Assembly: GCA_903837595.1 (NCBI GenBank)
Contig: CAILVI010000309.1
Span: 1-41,896, forward strand
DNA length: 41,896 nt
Reading direction: 5' to 3'
Source: an uncultured Thiodictyon sp.
Lineage (GTDB): Bacteria > Pseudomonadota > Gammaproteobacteria > Chromatiales > Chromatiaceae
In this document: positions 25,557 through 34,601 of the stretch, piece after piece
How positions within the stretch are numbered: position 1 is the first letter of the stretch
Layout of the letters: each line of letters opens with the position of its first letter
The notes under the pieces: model-generated
The model's input: the letters and a program-made list of their open reading frames with translations, nothing else
Database searches by the model: none
What the model was told of the DNA's origin: nothing
Made by a program: the position numbers and the translations under genes

Positions 25557-25592
25557 GCATTGCCGAGCCGCACCGGCCCCTTATCCCCGGCC

Positions 25593-25727
25593 TCAGTTTG
25601 GCTTAGCGTTCATGAACTGATCCATGGCCTTGTCAATGCTGACGCTGCCCGGCTTCTGGCGCGGCGGGAATTCCTGGAGGGTTTTCTGGAACTGGCCGAC
25701 GTATTCTTGGGCTGGAACCAGCACGAA
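25593..25727 (-). pseudogene. C-terminal remnant of an arylsulfatase gene
   Basis: Read on the minus strand, the DNA gives FVLVPAQEYVGQF, QKTLQEFPPRQKPGSVS and IDKAMDQFM before a stop at 25593-25595. This is the ending of type I sulfatases and parallels VVPIQAMAAKFLMTMKDYPP and QTPGSFNLTKIQ in the intact enzyme at 14928-16520, yet differs enough to be a distinct paralogue. Nothing upstream of this end is seen. It is a relic only about 45 residues long. Confidence 0.75.
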
Positions 25728-25788
25728 GAGATGAGTGGCCCCTCAGCTACCTCGGCCGTGAAGTAGGAATGGGGGCCCGCTCCTGGAG

Positions 25789-27102
25789 TCAGGCGTCACC
25801 CGGCGCCGCCCCAGGACTGACCCGCCGGCGGGTCAGACCCAGACCCTGCCGGTCGTCTTGCTGGGCCGTCGCCTGATCCTGCGCGTCGAGGACCGAGTGC
25901 TGCACCGCAAGGTTCAGGTGTTGCAGATACCGGCGCACCGCCTGCTGCCGGTCGGCCTCGGTCAGCGAGCCCTCCAGACCGAGCAGGGCGGCACGCAGCC
26001 GGCGCATGACCTGAACCGAATCGGCACCGTAGTGGCGGATCTCGTCGAAGGCCAGCGTCAGATAGTCCTCCCAGGTGGGCGTCGGAAAGAGGACCCGCAA
26101 CGCACCGCCCCCATCGGTTAGGCAGCCGGCATCGAGCGCCCGCCGGCCCAGGCGGATCAGCAGGTCCTCGATCTGATCGATCGCCTGGACCGCCGTGGTG
26201 GGGTCGTTGATGGCGGGGGACAGGGCCTTGATCGCAATGTCCACCAGCAGCCGCAGCGGGTATTTCGGGTCCTGCTCGAAGGTACGTTGCCGCGCCAGCC
26301 GGATCGCTTGCCGCAGTTGAGGCTCCGCCAGGGGGCGGCAGCCGCCATGCACCCGCAGCAGCAGGGTGTCTTCGACCAGCGTATCGCCCACGGCGCATTC
26401 CAGTACGATCACGGCCTGCGCCGTCTCGGCCTGCCGCACCAGGGCGTCGAGCTCGAAGGACGCGATGCTCCGCGGCTCGCCCGAATAACGCAGGGTCTGC
26501 GTCACCTGGCGCCGACGCGCCTCCTCCATCAGCGACTGACAGGACTCGGGGAGCGCACCGGCCGGCGAATCGAGTCGCGGGAACATGGCACGAATGACGG
26601 CCCGTCCGCGCCGGCCGATCGAATCGAGCACCGTGCCAATCTCCAGGCTATTGAGCCGCTGCACCAGCCGGGCAAAGGAGATCATACTCAGGAGCAATAG
26701 TGCGGTGACCGCCAACACCGAAAACAGGGGTACCCGACCGTTACCGCCCCGATCGGTCCAGGCCAGGGCGGCGATCGCATACATGAAGGTGGCAATGAAT
26801 AGCCCGAGGGCATGAAATAGCATCGGGTCGCGGCTGAGCAAGGTGACCAGCCGCGGGGAATAGGCGAGCGCGCTGAATTGCACCATGACGAAGGCGAGTG
26901 CGAAGACGACGCCGGTCAGCGCCATCATGCCCGAGGCGATGGCGGAGAGCGCCGCCTGCGCGGATGCGACCGCCATCCCGTGACTGTAGGCGCCCAGGAA
27001 GGCGTGCTCCAGGCGCGGGAGCGTCAAGCCGCAGATCGCGGCCACTGCGGCATACAGCAATGGAATCAGCCACAGCGGCGTTCGTATCTCATTCATATTC
27101 AC
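25789..27102 (-). CDS. DUF2254 family membrane protein
   Basis: Predicted inner-membrane protein of unknown function. The 437-residue product has four hydrophobic segments in the first 150 residues (IPLLYAAVAAICGLTL, MMALTGVVFALAFVMV, ALGLFIATFMYAIAALAW, VPLFSVLAVTALLLLSMI) and a long cytoplasmic region. The conserved DUF2254 signature ALSPAINDPTTAVQAIDQIEDLL is near residue 290. GTG 27102 or ATG 27096 could be the start; neither has a strong ribosome site. It stands alone. Its length is near normal for the family. Confidence 0.9.
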   Translation of the reverse strand: MNMNEIRTPLWLIPLLYAAVAAICGLTLPRLEHAFLGAYSHGMAVASAQAALSAIASGMMALTGVVFALAFVMVQFSALAYSPRLVTLLSRDPMLFHALGLFIATFMYAIAALAWTDRGGNGRVPLFSVLAVTALLLLSMISFARLVQRLNSLEIGTVLDSIGRRGRAVIRAMFPRLDSPAGALPESCQSLMEEARRRQVTQTLRYSGEPRSIASFELDALVRQAETAQAVIVLECAVGDTLVEDTLLLRVHGGCRPLAEPQLRQAIRLARQRTFEQDPKYPLRLLVDIAIKALSPAINDPTTAVQAIDQIEDLLIRLGRRALDAGCLTDGGGALRVLFPTPTWEDYLTLAFDEIRHYGADSVQVMRRLRAALLGLEGSLTEADRQQAVRRYLQHLNLAVQHSVLDAQDQATAQQDDRQGLGLTRRRVSPGAAPGDA

Positions 27103-27620
27103 GGTTCACCATTGTCACCCTGAGCAAGAGTGGCCGGGCTCGAATACATTTCGGGATAGAATGGCCGAAATTAACTCCCGCCTGGGCTCTTTTCCCGGCT
27201 CGTGCCCTCGGCTACCCCAGCATCAGTGGGACGAAGGCTAACACAGATCGGTACTGAGCGGTCCCCCCGACGGGTTATGTGCCTATTAGACCTCCCCTGT
27301 TGTTTTTCTTGGCGAGCTTGGCGCCTTGGTGTGAGCAATTGCCGGACTTAGGTGAATCCCGGTCCCGCGGGTTGCCGTCTGAAGCGCGGCGCAGCGGATG
27401 CTGCGGGGCAGGTCGGTTGACAGTGCCGCCCACCGGGGGCTAGCGTTGCGGCGCCACCATCGGGCGTTTCGCGGGCGGCGCGCGGGTGTCGGTCCCACCC
27501 TTCGAGGCGGCAACGATCAGTCTGGATGACCTGTGGGCACCGACGCAGCGGCCCGGTGGGGGGCGGTCGGTGACATAACGATGGGGCTCCTCAGCTGAAT
27601 TATTTGCGTTAGGACTTGCC
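27103..27620. other. Intergenic region, nothing recognised
   Basis: 518 bases between two divergent genes. I found no gene, terminator or tandem repeat that I could defend. Short open frames here are GC-driven. It should hold the promoters of the photolyase and the DUF2254 gene. Confidence 0.5.
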
Positions 27621-29072
27621 ATGCCCGACACCGCGATCCTGTGGTTGCGGCGCGACCTGCGCCTCGACGACAACCCGGCCCTGGTGCAAGCCATGGCAGA
27701 GAATGAGCGGGTACTGCCGCTCTATATCCATGCGCCTGCCGAAGAGGCCCCCTGGCCCCCCGGGGCGGCTACGCGCTGGTGGATCGATGGGAGCCTCAAG
27801 GCATTGGATCGGGCGCTGCGCGAGCGCGGCAGCCGGCTGCGGATCGCCACGGGTGAGAGCCTGGCGGTGCTGGAGCGGATCGCACAGCGCACCGGCGCCA
27901 CCCGCGTCTATTGGAGCCGTCTCTACGACCCCGCCACCCGCGCCCGGGATACCCACATCAAGCTGGCACTGCGCGCCCGGGGGCTGCGCTGCGAGAGCTT
28001 CAACGCACTGCTGCTGCACGAACCCTGGGAGCCGCTGACCGGCGCCGGCGGCCCCTACCGGGTCTTCAGCGCCTATTGGCGCAAGGCCATACTCGAACTG
28101 GATCAGCTCACACCACTGCCGGTGCCGATCCAGTGGCGTCGCCCCCCGGACCTGGACGACCCGGAGTCGGCCGCCATCAGCGTCGACACCTTGGACCTCT
28201 TGCCCCGCATCCACTGGGACCAGGGGCTGGCCGGGCGCTGGCAGCCGGGCGAGACCGCGGCCCTGGCGCAGGCCCGGCGCTTCATCGACGGCGCCCTCGC
28301 GGGCTACGCGCAGGGCCGTGACCTCCCCGCCGAGCCCGGCACCTCCAGCCTCTCGCCCCACCTGCACTTTGGCGAGATCGGCCCGCGGCGGCTGCTGGCC
28401 CTCATCCGGGAACGGCACGGGTCGCTCGCGGCACCGGCCGCCGAGGTGTTCGTGCGCGAGCTCGGCTGGCGCGAGTTCGCCCATCACCTGCTCTATCACT
28501 TCCCGCACACCACCGCGGAGCCGCTGGACCCGCGCTTCGCCCGCTTCCCCTGGCACACCGTGGACGCCGCCGCCCGGCTCACCGCCTGGCAACAGGGCCG
28601 CACCGGCGTGCCGCTGGTCGACGCGGGGATGCGCGAGCTCTGGCGCACCGGCTGGATGCACAACCGGGTGCGGATGGTGGTCGCCTCCTATCTCACCAAG
28701 AACCTGCTCCTGCCCTGGCAGGCCGGTGTCCAGTGGTTCTGGGACACCCTGGTCGACGCCGATCTCCCCGCCAACACCCTGGGTTGGCAATGGACCGCCG
28801 GCTGCGGGGCCGATGCCGCACCCTATTTCCGCGTGTTCAACCCGGTCCGCCAGGGCGAACGTTTCGACCTCCAGGGCGACTATGTCCGCCACTGGTGCCC
28901 GGAACTCGCGCGGCTGCCGGAGCGCTTCATCCACCAGCCCTGGGCCGCCCCCGCCGCCGTCCTGCACGCCGCCGGCGTGACCCTGGGGGACGATTACCCG
29001 CACCCCCTGGTCGACCTCGCCCGCTCGCGGTTGGAGGCACTGGCGGCGTTCGAGACCATCAAGGCGGCGTGA
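27621..29072 (+). CDS. phr: Deoxyribodipyrimidine photolyase
   Basis: Flavoenzyme that repairs UV-induced cyclobutane pyrimidine dimers with blue light. The 483-residue product begins with the antenna-chromophore domain (AILWLRRDLRLDDNPAL). The FAD-binding helical domain shows TSSLSPHLHFGEIGPRRL, ELGWREFAHHLLYHFP, VDAGMRELWRTGWMHNR and VSSYLTKNLLL-like (VASYLTKNLLLPW), followed by NTLGWQWTAGCGADAAPYFR. All are hallmarks of class I CPD photolyases. ATG 27621 directly precedes the conserved first strand. It converges with the hydrolase gene 4 bp away. A light-exposed phototroph would need it. Confidence 0.95.
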   Translation: MPDTAILWLRRDLRLDDNPALVQAMAENERVLPLYIHAPAEEAPWPPGAATRWWIDGSLKALDRALRERGSRLRIATGESLAVLERIAQRTGATRVYWSRLYDPATRARDTHIKLALRARGLRCESFNALLLHEPWEPLTGAGGPYRVFSAYWRKAILELDQLTPLPVPIQWRRPPDLDDPESAAISVDTLDLLPRIHWDQGLAGRWQPGETAALAQARRFIDGALAGYAQGRDLPAEPGTSSLSPHLHFGEIGPRRLLALIRERHGSLAAPAAEVFVRELGWREFAHHLLYHFPHTTAEPLDPRFARFPWHTVDAAARLTAWQQGRTGVPLVDAGMRELWRTGWMHNRVRMVVASYLTKNLLLPWQAGVQWFWDTLVDADLPANTLGWQWTAGCGADAAPYFRVFNPVRQGERFDLQGDYVRHWCPELARLPERFIHQPWAAPAAVLHAAGVTLGDDYPHPLVDLARSRLEALAAFETIKAA

Positions 29073-29076
29073 GCCC

Positions 29077-30102
29077 CTAATCGGACACCACCTTCACCAC
29101 GCCATCCGGGGACGCACTGACGCCTTGGATCGCGCGCTGCGCCCGCTCGTCGTGGCGCAGTGCCGCCCGCAGCCACCGCCCGATCCAATCATCCACAGCG
29201 GCATTCGCCTGAACTTGCGTGAGGGTCGGCGCACCGGGGTCCGGCCGCGCGCCCGGCGGATTGTTTTCGTCGCAAATGCCGTAGTGATTGGCCCCCGCGA
29301 TCTCGATCAGGGCGCGTGGTCGCTCCAGTGCCGCATAGGCCGGCGCCGCCTTCTCCGGCAGGGCGACACGATCCTGGCTGCCCTGCAGGAGCGCCACCGC
29401 AACGCCCGCCGTATCCACGTCGGTGACGGTTCCATTGGTCCCGAAAAGGCTGGCACCATAGGTCGCGGCAGCACGCAGCGCCGCCGGCCGCGTGTAGTGG
29501 AGGCTGGGATCGGTGCAGATACCCGGCGCGCAGACACCGCCGATCGCATAGAGACCCACGGAACCGCCGAGCGAATGGCCGATCAACCCCATGGTCGCGG
29601 TGTCGATGAGCCCATACAGCGGTGACTGCGCAGCCGCATCGGCAGCCACCACGGCCGCGTAGACATCGGTCACGACACCGACCTCCGAGAACAGCACCGG
29701 GCTCGGAAAAGATGGAACGGTCCGAAAGTGGTTAGGGATCACCACCACGAACCCTTGCCGGGCAATCGCATTGCCCAGCTGTTGGTAATGCGACTTGTCG
29801 ACCATGGCACCCTGCAGCACCGCGACCACGGGAAACCTGTTCTCGGAAACCCGCTGCTCTGCCGCGGCGATACCCGGCAGATAGACGTCGGCCAAGTCGC
29901 CGCTGGGCAAGGTGAGCGCAACGCTGCGCACGGGAAAGAGGACGTCGCCGGGCGCGGCCGACTGGCTCGGGGACGACGGGTCCGCCGCGGCATCGGCGAC
30001 CGCACAAGCGACAGCAAACAACGCCAGCGCCCCGACCAGGCCGGCAACCGGACGCGGCCCACCGCGCCAAACAGTCAAGTGAGTGAAATAGAAAGCACGC
30101 AT
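29077..30102 (-). CDS. Exported alpha/beta hydrolase
   Basis: Serine hydrolase of the alpha/beta fold, close in pattern to the platelet-activating-factor acetylhydrolase/chlorophyllase-like group. The 341-residue product has an N-terminal hydrophobic export signal (LVGALALFAVACAVADAAA). The nucleophile elbow is GHSLGG (near residue 170), preceded by an oxyanion strand FPVVAVLQGAMVDKSHY. The Asp is probably in LLQGSQDRVAL and the catalytic His in IAGANHYGIC. ATG 30102 has GGGAG upstream. The substrate cannot be assigned. It converges with the photolyase gene. Confidence 0.85.
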   Translation of the reverse strand: MRAFYFTHLTVWRGGPRPVAGLVGALALFAVACAVADAAADPSSPSQSAAPGDVLFPVRSVALTLPSGDLADVYLPGIAAAEQRVSENRFPVVAVLQGAMVDKSHYQQLGNAIARQGFVVVIPNHFRTVPSFPSPVLFSEVGVVTDVYAAVVAADAAAQSPLYGLIDTATMGLIGHSLGGSVGLYAIGGVCAPGICTDPSLHYTRPAALRAAATYGASLFGTNGTVTDVDTAGVAVALLQGSQDRVALPEKAAPAYAALERPRALIEIAGANHYGICDENNPPGARPDPGAPTLTQVQANAAVDDWIGRWLRAALRHDERAQRAIQGVSASPDGVVKVVSD

Positions 30103-30306
30103 AGCCTACTCCCAGATGAGTGCGCGGCCAGCGCGGCCGCCCGGTCGAATAACCAGTAGATATCGCAGTTAAGGGCACTGGCCGGCGTGATCTAGCCGAC
30201 GCGTTGGATGGGATTGCTACGCCAGCGCCCGCTTTGGCGTTAGACTCCATCGGGGCGCAGTGCAGGTCTGTTCGGCTGCACCGGGCCGCACAGCGGCCAA
30301 CACAAG

Positions 30307-30332
30307 GGTGACACCGCTGGAGCGGTGTCACC
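30307..30332. repeat. Palindrome, 12-bp perfect arms
   Basis: ggtgacaccgct and agcggtgtcacc pair around a 2-nt loop. A near copy is at 37872-37895, and a half copy (ggtgacaccgct) sits at about 17362-17373. It belongs to a dispersed repeat family. Confidence 0.8.
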
Positions 30333-30335
30333 AGG

Positions 30336-30364
30336 GTAGGGGCGGGTTTGAAACCCGCCCCTAC
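30336..30364. repeat. Palindrome overlapping the hrpA stop codon
   Basis: gtaggggcgggttt and aaacccgcccctac are exact complements around one central base. The last bases (30361-30363) supply the hrpA stop codon. It is a widely dispersed type of repeat and may cap the 3' end of the hrpA message. Confidence 0.85.
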
Positions 30365-33300
30365 AAGCCCAACTCCCGCCACCGCGCTTCAAGGCGCTTG
30401 ACCGACACCGGATAGGCGGTCCCCAGCGACTGGGCAAAGAGCGACACCCTCAGTTCTTCCAGCATCCAGCGGATCTCATCCAACCGCAGGTCCTCGCGAC
30501 CGGCCTTCTGGGCAGCGGCGCTGCGCTCACGCCAGCGGGCCTCGATCGGCGCCAGCTCGGCCATGCGCTGCTGGTCCCGGGCGCTGGCATGCAAAAGCGC
30601 CTGGGCACGCAGGTCCGCGGCCTTGAGATAGCGCGGATAGTCCTTGAGGTGCACGTAGGGGATGGCCTGCAGGAAGCCGCGGAAGACCAGGCGGTCCAGC
30701 TGGGCGCGCAGATCGTCTACCGATGGCTTCCAGTTGACCTGGGTGATGGCGGCCAGGCGCTGACGCAGTCCCTGATAGGCATCCAGGATGGCGCTGGCGA
30801 GCCGGCAGACCTCCTGCGCGGTGGTCGTGAGGCGCGGCTTGCAGCTAGTGAGACGCGACGCGAAGGCGGCTTGGGTGCGGATGGGCTCAAGGGACTCGAC
30901 GAAAGTAAGGTCCAGAATGAGCGAGAGGAGTTCGTCGGCCAGATCAGGAGCACGGGACGGCTTGGCGGCAGCGCCCTTGGTAGACTCGGGGGGCACGGAG
31001 GCTGCGGGGCCGGGCCGCACTGGGGTGCGGCGCTCCCAGTCCGGTGCGGCGGGGGCCTTGGCGTATTGCAGCGCCATGCGGGCGAGGCCGGGGAGACCCT
31101 TCTTGAGCACCCGCAGCTCGGCACCCAGGTGCAACATGAAGAGCCGCCGCAGCCCGGCGCGCATGGCGAGCGCTGCACCCTCGGCCGAGTCCAGGACGCG
31201 GATGGCGACAGCCTCCCCGGTATCCACCAGGGCGGGATAGCCGCGCAGTTGGATGCCGGCGCGGGTCAGGTCCACCTGCTCGGGCAGGTCGCCGAAGGTC
31301 CAGCGGGTGAGCCCCTCGCGCTCCAGGCCGCTGGCCGGGATCGCGGCGAAGCGCTGTTGGCCCTCACCGCCGTGCTCACGCTTGAGTTGGGCCGGGTCGG
31401 CGCCGGTGGCGATCTCCTGGCCCGCGTCGTCCACCAGGCGGACCTTGATGCGCAGGTGCTCGGGGATGGCGGGGTCCCAGGCACCCTCCGGGACCAGCAG
31501 GCCGGTCAGCTCCCGGATCGCCTCGCCCAGGGCCTGGATCAGCGGCCGATCCGTGGGCTTGAGATGGGCAGCCAGGCGGACGGCGGTGTCCGGGATCGGC
31601 ACCAGACCCTTACGGATGGCCTTGGGCAGACCGCGCAGCAGCTCGGTGATGCGCTCGGTCAGGAGCCCCGGGACCAGCCACTCCAGGCGCTCGCCGGAGA
31701 CCTGATTGATCAGTGGCAGCGGCACCACCAGGGTCAGCCCATCGGCCGTACTGCCGGGGTCGAAGTGGTACTCCAGCGGCAGCCGGGTGGCGCCGATTTG
31801 CATCCCGTCGGGGAATGCCTCGGCGGTCACCCCGGCCGCATCGTGGCGCATCAGGTCGGCCATGCGCATGTGCAGACACTTGGGGTTCTTGCGGGTCGCC
31901 TCGCGCAGCCATTTCTCGAACTGGGCGGTGGAATAGATGCCGGAGGGCACCCGCTCCTCGTAGAAGGCGCAGATGACCTCCTCGTCGACCAGAATGTCGC
32001 GGCGCCGCGACTTGGCCTCCAGGTGTTGGACGTACTCGATCAGTTCGCGGTTGTGCCGCCAGAAGGGGGCACGGGTCGTGAAATCGCCCTCGGCCAGGGC
32101 GAAGCGGATGAAGATCTCGCGCGCCTCCGCCGGATTGATCGGGCCATAGTTGACCCGACGGCGCGGCACCAGGGTGACGCCGAACAGGGTCACCCGCTCA
32201 AAGGCCGCGACCTGCCCGGAATCCGCCTGCCAGTGGGGTTCCGCGTAGGCCCGCTGCACCAGGTGGGCACCGGCCGCCTCGATCCAGGCGGGCTGAACCC
32301 GGGCCACGGTGCGCCCGTAGTGGCGGGTGGTCTCGATGCGCTCGGCGGCGACGATCCACTTGGGACCGTCCTTCACCAGGCCGCTGCTGGGATGGATGAC
32401 AAAGCGGCTGTTGCGAGCGCCCTGGTATTCGCGGTTCTCGTCCTTGAAGCCGATGTTGGCAAGCAGGCCGGTGAGGAGCGCGCGATGGATCTCCTCGGGG
32501 GTGCCGGGGGCCTCGCTCACGGCGAGGTCGCTGGTCCGCGCAGCGGACCCTACGGGCGGGCGCGACTGCTTCAGCGATTGGATCTCATGCAACTGCTCGC
32601 GCAACTGGGCGTGGATGTCGTGCCACTCCAGCACGCGGTTCCAGTTGAGAAAATGCTGCTGGCACAGCTTGCGGAACTGGTTCTTGGAGAGCGCCTTGCG
32701 CTCCTTCTCCACGAAGTGCCAGAGGTTGAGCAGCGCCAAAAAATCGGAGTCCGGATGGTTGAAGGTGGCATGGACCTGGTCCGCCGCCTGCTGCCGCTCC
32801 TGCGGGCGCTCACGCGGGTCCTGGATGCTCAGCGCGCTGGCGATCACCAGCACCTCGGCCAGGCAGTGGTGCTCGGCGGCGGCGAGCAACATCCGCCCGA
32901 TACGCGGGTCCACCGGCAGGCGCGCAAGGTGTTGCCCAAGCGGGGTCAGTTCGCCCCGCGGGTCGATCGCACAGAGTTCCTCCAGGGTGCGGTAGCCGTC
33001 GGCGATCAGCCGCCCGTCCGGCGGGTCCAGGAAGGGGAATGACTCGATACCACCGAAGCCCAGGAGCTTCATCTGGAGGATGACGGCGGCCAGGTTGGTC
33101 CGCTGGATCTCGGGCTCGGTATAGCCGGCGCGCGCCTGGAAGTTGTCTTCCGTATAGAGCCGGATACAGATACCGGCGGCCACCCGCCCGCAGCGGCCCT
33201 TACGCTGGTTGGCCGAGGCCTGGGCAATCCGCTCCACCGGCAGGCGCTGAACGCGGGCACGGTGGCTGTAGCGGCTGATGCGGGCAAAGCCCGGGTCAAC

Positions 33301-34401
33301 CACATAATGGATGCCGGGTACCGTGAGCGAGGTCTCCGCCACATTGGTGGCCAACACCACGCGGCGGGTGCCGTGGGACTTGAAGACCCGCGCTTGTTCC
33401 TCATAGCCCTGGCGCGCGAACAGCGGCAGGATCTCGGTCGAGGGCGGGTGGTGCTTGCGCAGCGTCTCCGCCGTCTCTCGGATCTCGCGCTCGCCCGACA
33501 GGAAGACCAGCACGTCCCCCCTGCCCTCCCGCGCCAGTTCGCCCACCGCGTCCGAGATCGCCTGCTGCATGGCGTCATCGCGCTCCCCGGCGCTCTCATC
33601 CTCGGCCGGCGGGCGGTAGCGCACCTCCACCGGGTAGGTGCGACCCGAGACCTCGATCACCGGCGCGGGGGTACCGTGCGCATCGGCAAAGTGCCGGGCG
33701 AAGCGCCCGGGGTCGATGGTGGCCGAGGTGACGATGAGCTTCAGTTCGGGGCGGCGCGGCAACAGGCCTTTGAGATAGCCCAAGAGAAAATCGATGTTCA
33801 GGCTGCGTTCATGTGCCTCGTCGATAATGAGTGTGTCGTACTCCAGAAGCGCGCGGTCGTGCTGGACCTCGGCCAGCAACATGCCGTCGGTCATCAGCTT
33901 GATACAGGTCTGCGGGGACACCCGATCGTGGAAGCGCACCTTGTAACCGACCAGACCGCCGAGCTCGCTGCCCAATTCCTGGGCGACCCGACTGGCCAGG
34001 CTGCGGGCGGCGATGCGCCGCGGCTGGGTGTGGCCGATGCGCCCCAGTACACCGCGCCCCAAGTCCAGGCAGATCTTGGGCAGCTGGGTGGACTTGCCGG
34101 AGCCGGTCTCACCGCACAGCACCACCACCTGGTGGGCCTGGATCAGCCCGGCCACCGCGGCGCGCCGCTCGCTCACCGGTAACTCCGGTGGGTAGGCAAT
34201 GGCCGGAACCAGGGCGCGGCGGCGCTGCGCCAGTGCCTGGGAGGCGCGCACCGCGGCCCACAGCGCCACCAGCCCCTGATCCATCGGCTGCCCCTCACGG
34301 GCACGCCGCCGCAGGCCGCGCAGGCGTGCCCGCAGCGTCTGGCGGTCGGCGATCAGGCAGGTTTCCAGGTCTCGGTCGGTCGGGAAGGGATCGTTATTCA
34401 A
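30361..34401 (-). CDS. hrpA: ATP-dependent RNA helicase HrpA
   Basis: DEAH-box RNA helicase; in E. coli HrpA acts in mRNA processing and in rescue of stalled ribosomes. The 1346-residue chain has Walker A GETGSGKS (97-104) and DEAH (194-197), then TSATID and the second RecA domain with ATNVAETSLTVPGI and QRKGRCGRVAAG. The HA2 and OB regions and the long DUF3418-type C-terminal half follow, full length for the family. The start appears to be TTG 34401 (MNNDPF); the next Met is 39 codons in and would cut the N-terminal region. The stop codon lies in a palindrome. It is divergent from the OmpA-family gene. Confidence 0.95.
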   Translation of the reverse strand: MNNDPFPTDRDLETCLIADRQTLRARLRGLRRRAREGQPMDQGLVALWAAVRASQALAQRRRALVPAIAYPPELPVSERRAAVAGLIQAHQVVVLCGETGSGKSTQLPKICLDLGRGVLGRIGHTQPRRIAARSLASRVAQELGSELGGLVGYKVRFHDRVSPQTCIKLMTDGMLLAEVQHDRALLEYDTLIIDEAHERSLNIDFLLGYLKGLLPRRPELKLIVTSATIDPGRFARHFADAHGTPAPVIEVSGRTYPVEVRYRPPAEDESAGERDDAMQQAISDAVGELAREGRGDVLVFLSGEREIRETAETLRKHHPPSTEILPLFARQGYEEQARVFKSHGTRRVVLATNVAETSLTVPGIHYVVDPGFARISRYSHRARVQRLPVERIAQASANQRKGRCGRVAAGICIRLYTEDNFQARAGYTEPEIQRTNLAAVILQMKLLGFGGIESFPFLDPPDGRLIADGYRTLEELCAIDPRGELTPLGQHLARLPVDPRIGRMLLAAAEHHCLAEVLVIASALSIQDPRERPQERQQAADQVHATFNHPDSDFLALLNLWHFVEKERKALSKNQFRKLCQQHFLNWNRVLEWHDIHAQLREQLHEIQSLKQSRPPVGSAARTSDLAVSEAPGTPEEIHRALLTGLLANIGFKDENREYQGARNSRFVIHPSSGLVKDGPKWIVAAERIETTRHYGRTVARVQPAWIEAAGAHLVQRAYAEPHWQADSGQVAAFERVTLFGVTLVPRRRVNYGPINPAEAREIFIRFALAEGDFTTRAPFWRHNRELIEYVQHLEAKSRRRDILVDEEVICAFYEERVPSGIYSTAQFEKWLREATRKNPKCLHMRMADLMRHDAAGVTAEAFPDGMQIGATRLPLEYHFDPGSTADGLTLVVPLPLINQVSGERLEWLVPGLLTERITELLRGLPKAIRKGLVPIPDTAVRLAAHLKPTDRPLIQALGEAIRELTGLLVPEGAWDPAIPEHLRIKVRLVDDAGQEIATGADPAQLKREHGGEGQQRFAAIPASGLEREGLTRWTFGDLPEQVDLTRAGIQLRGYPALVDTGEAVAIRVLDSAEGAALAMRAGLRRLFMLHLGAELRVLKKGLPGLARMALQYAKAPAAPDWERRTPVRPGPAASVPPESTKGAAAKPSRAPDLADELLSLILDLTFVESLEPIRTQAAFASRLTSCKPRLTTTAQEVCRLASAILDAYQGLRQRLAAITQVNWKPSVDDLRAQLDRLVFRGFLQAIPYVHLKDYPRYLKAADLRAQALLHASARDQQRMAELAPIEARWRERSAAAQKAGREDLRLDEIRWMLEELRVSLFAQSLGTAYPVSVKRLEARWRELGL

Positions 34402-34601
34402 GTTGGGATGAGCCCACAGGGGTTGCTCTCTGGCTGTCAGCGGTCATGGTCGGCGAACGGATCTGAGCATTCGCCCCGGAAAGCGGGTATGTTACCGCGC
34501 CGAATCGACCGTGTTGGCAGGACCCCCGACAAAACGGCCGAAAGCACTGACCGAGCTCCGTCACGGTCCTACCCGACAGCCAAGAAGCAAAGAGGATAAG
34601 G

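Noticed and set aside
27286-27513. Minus-strand 75-codon frame between the DUF2254 and photolyase genes
   Set aside because: Basic low-complexity product, no start signals, no family; probably GC-driven.
30589-33042. Very long plus-strand open frame opposite hrpA
   Set aside because: Antisense shadow of a clear helicase gene, caused by codon bias in GC-rich DNA.
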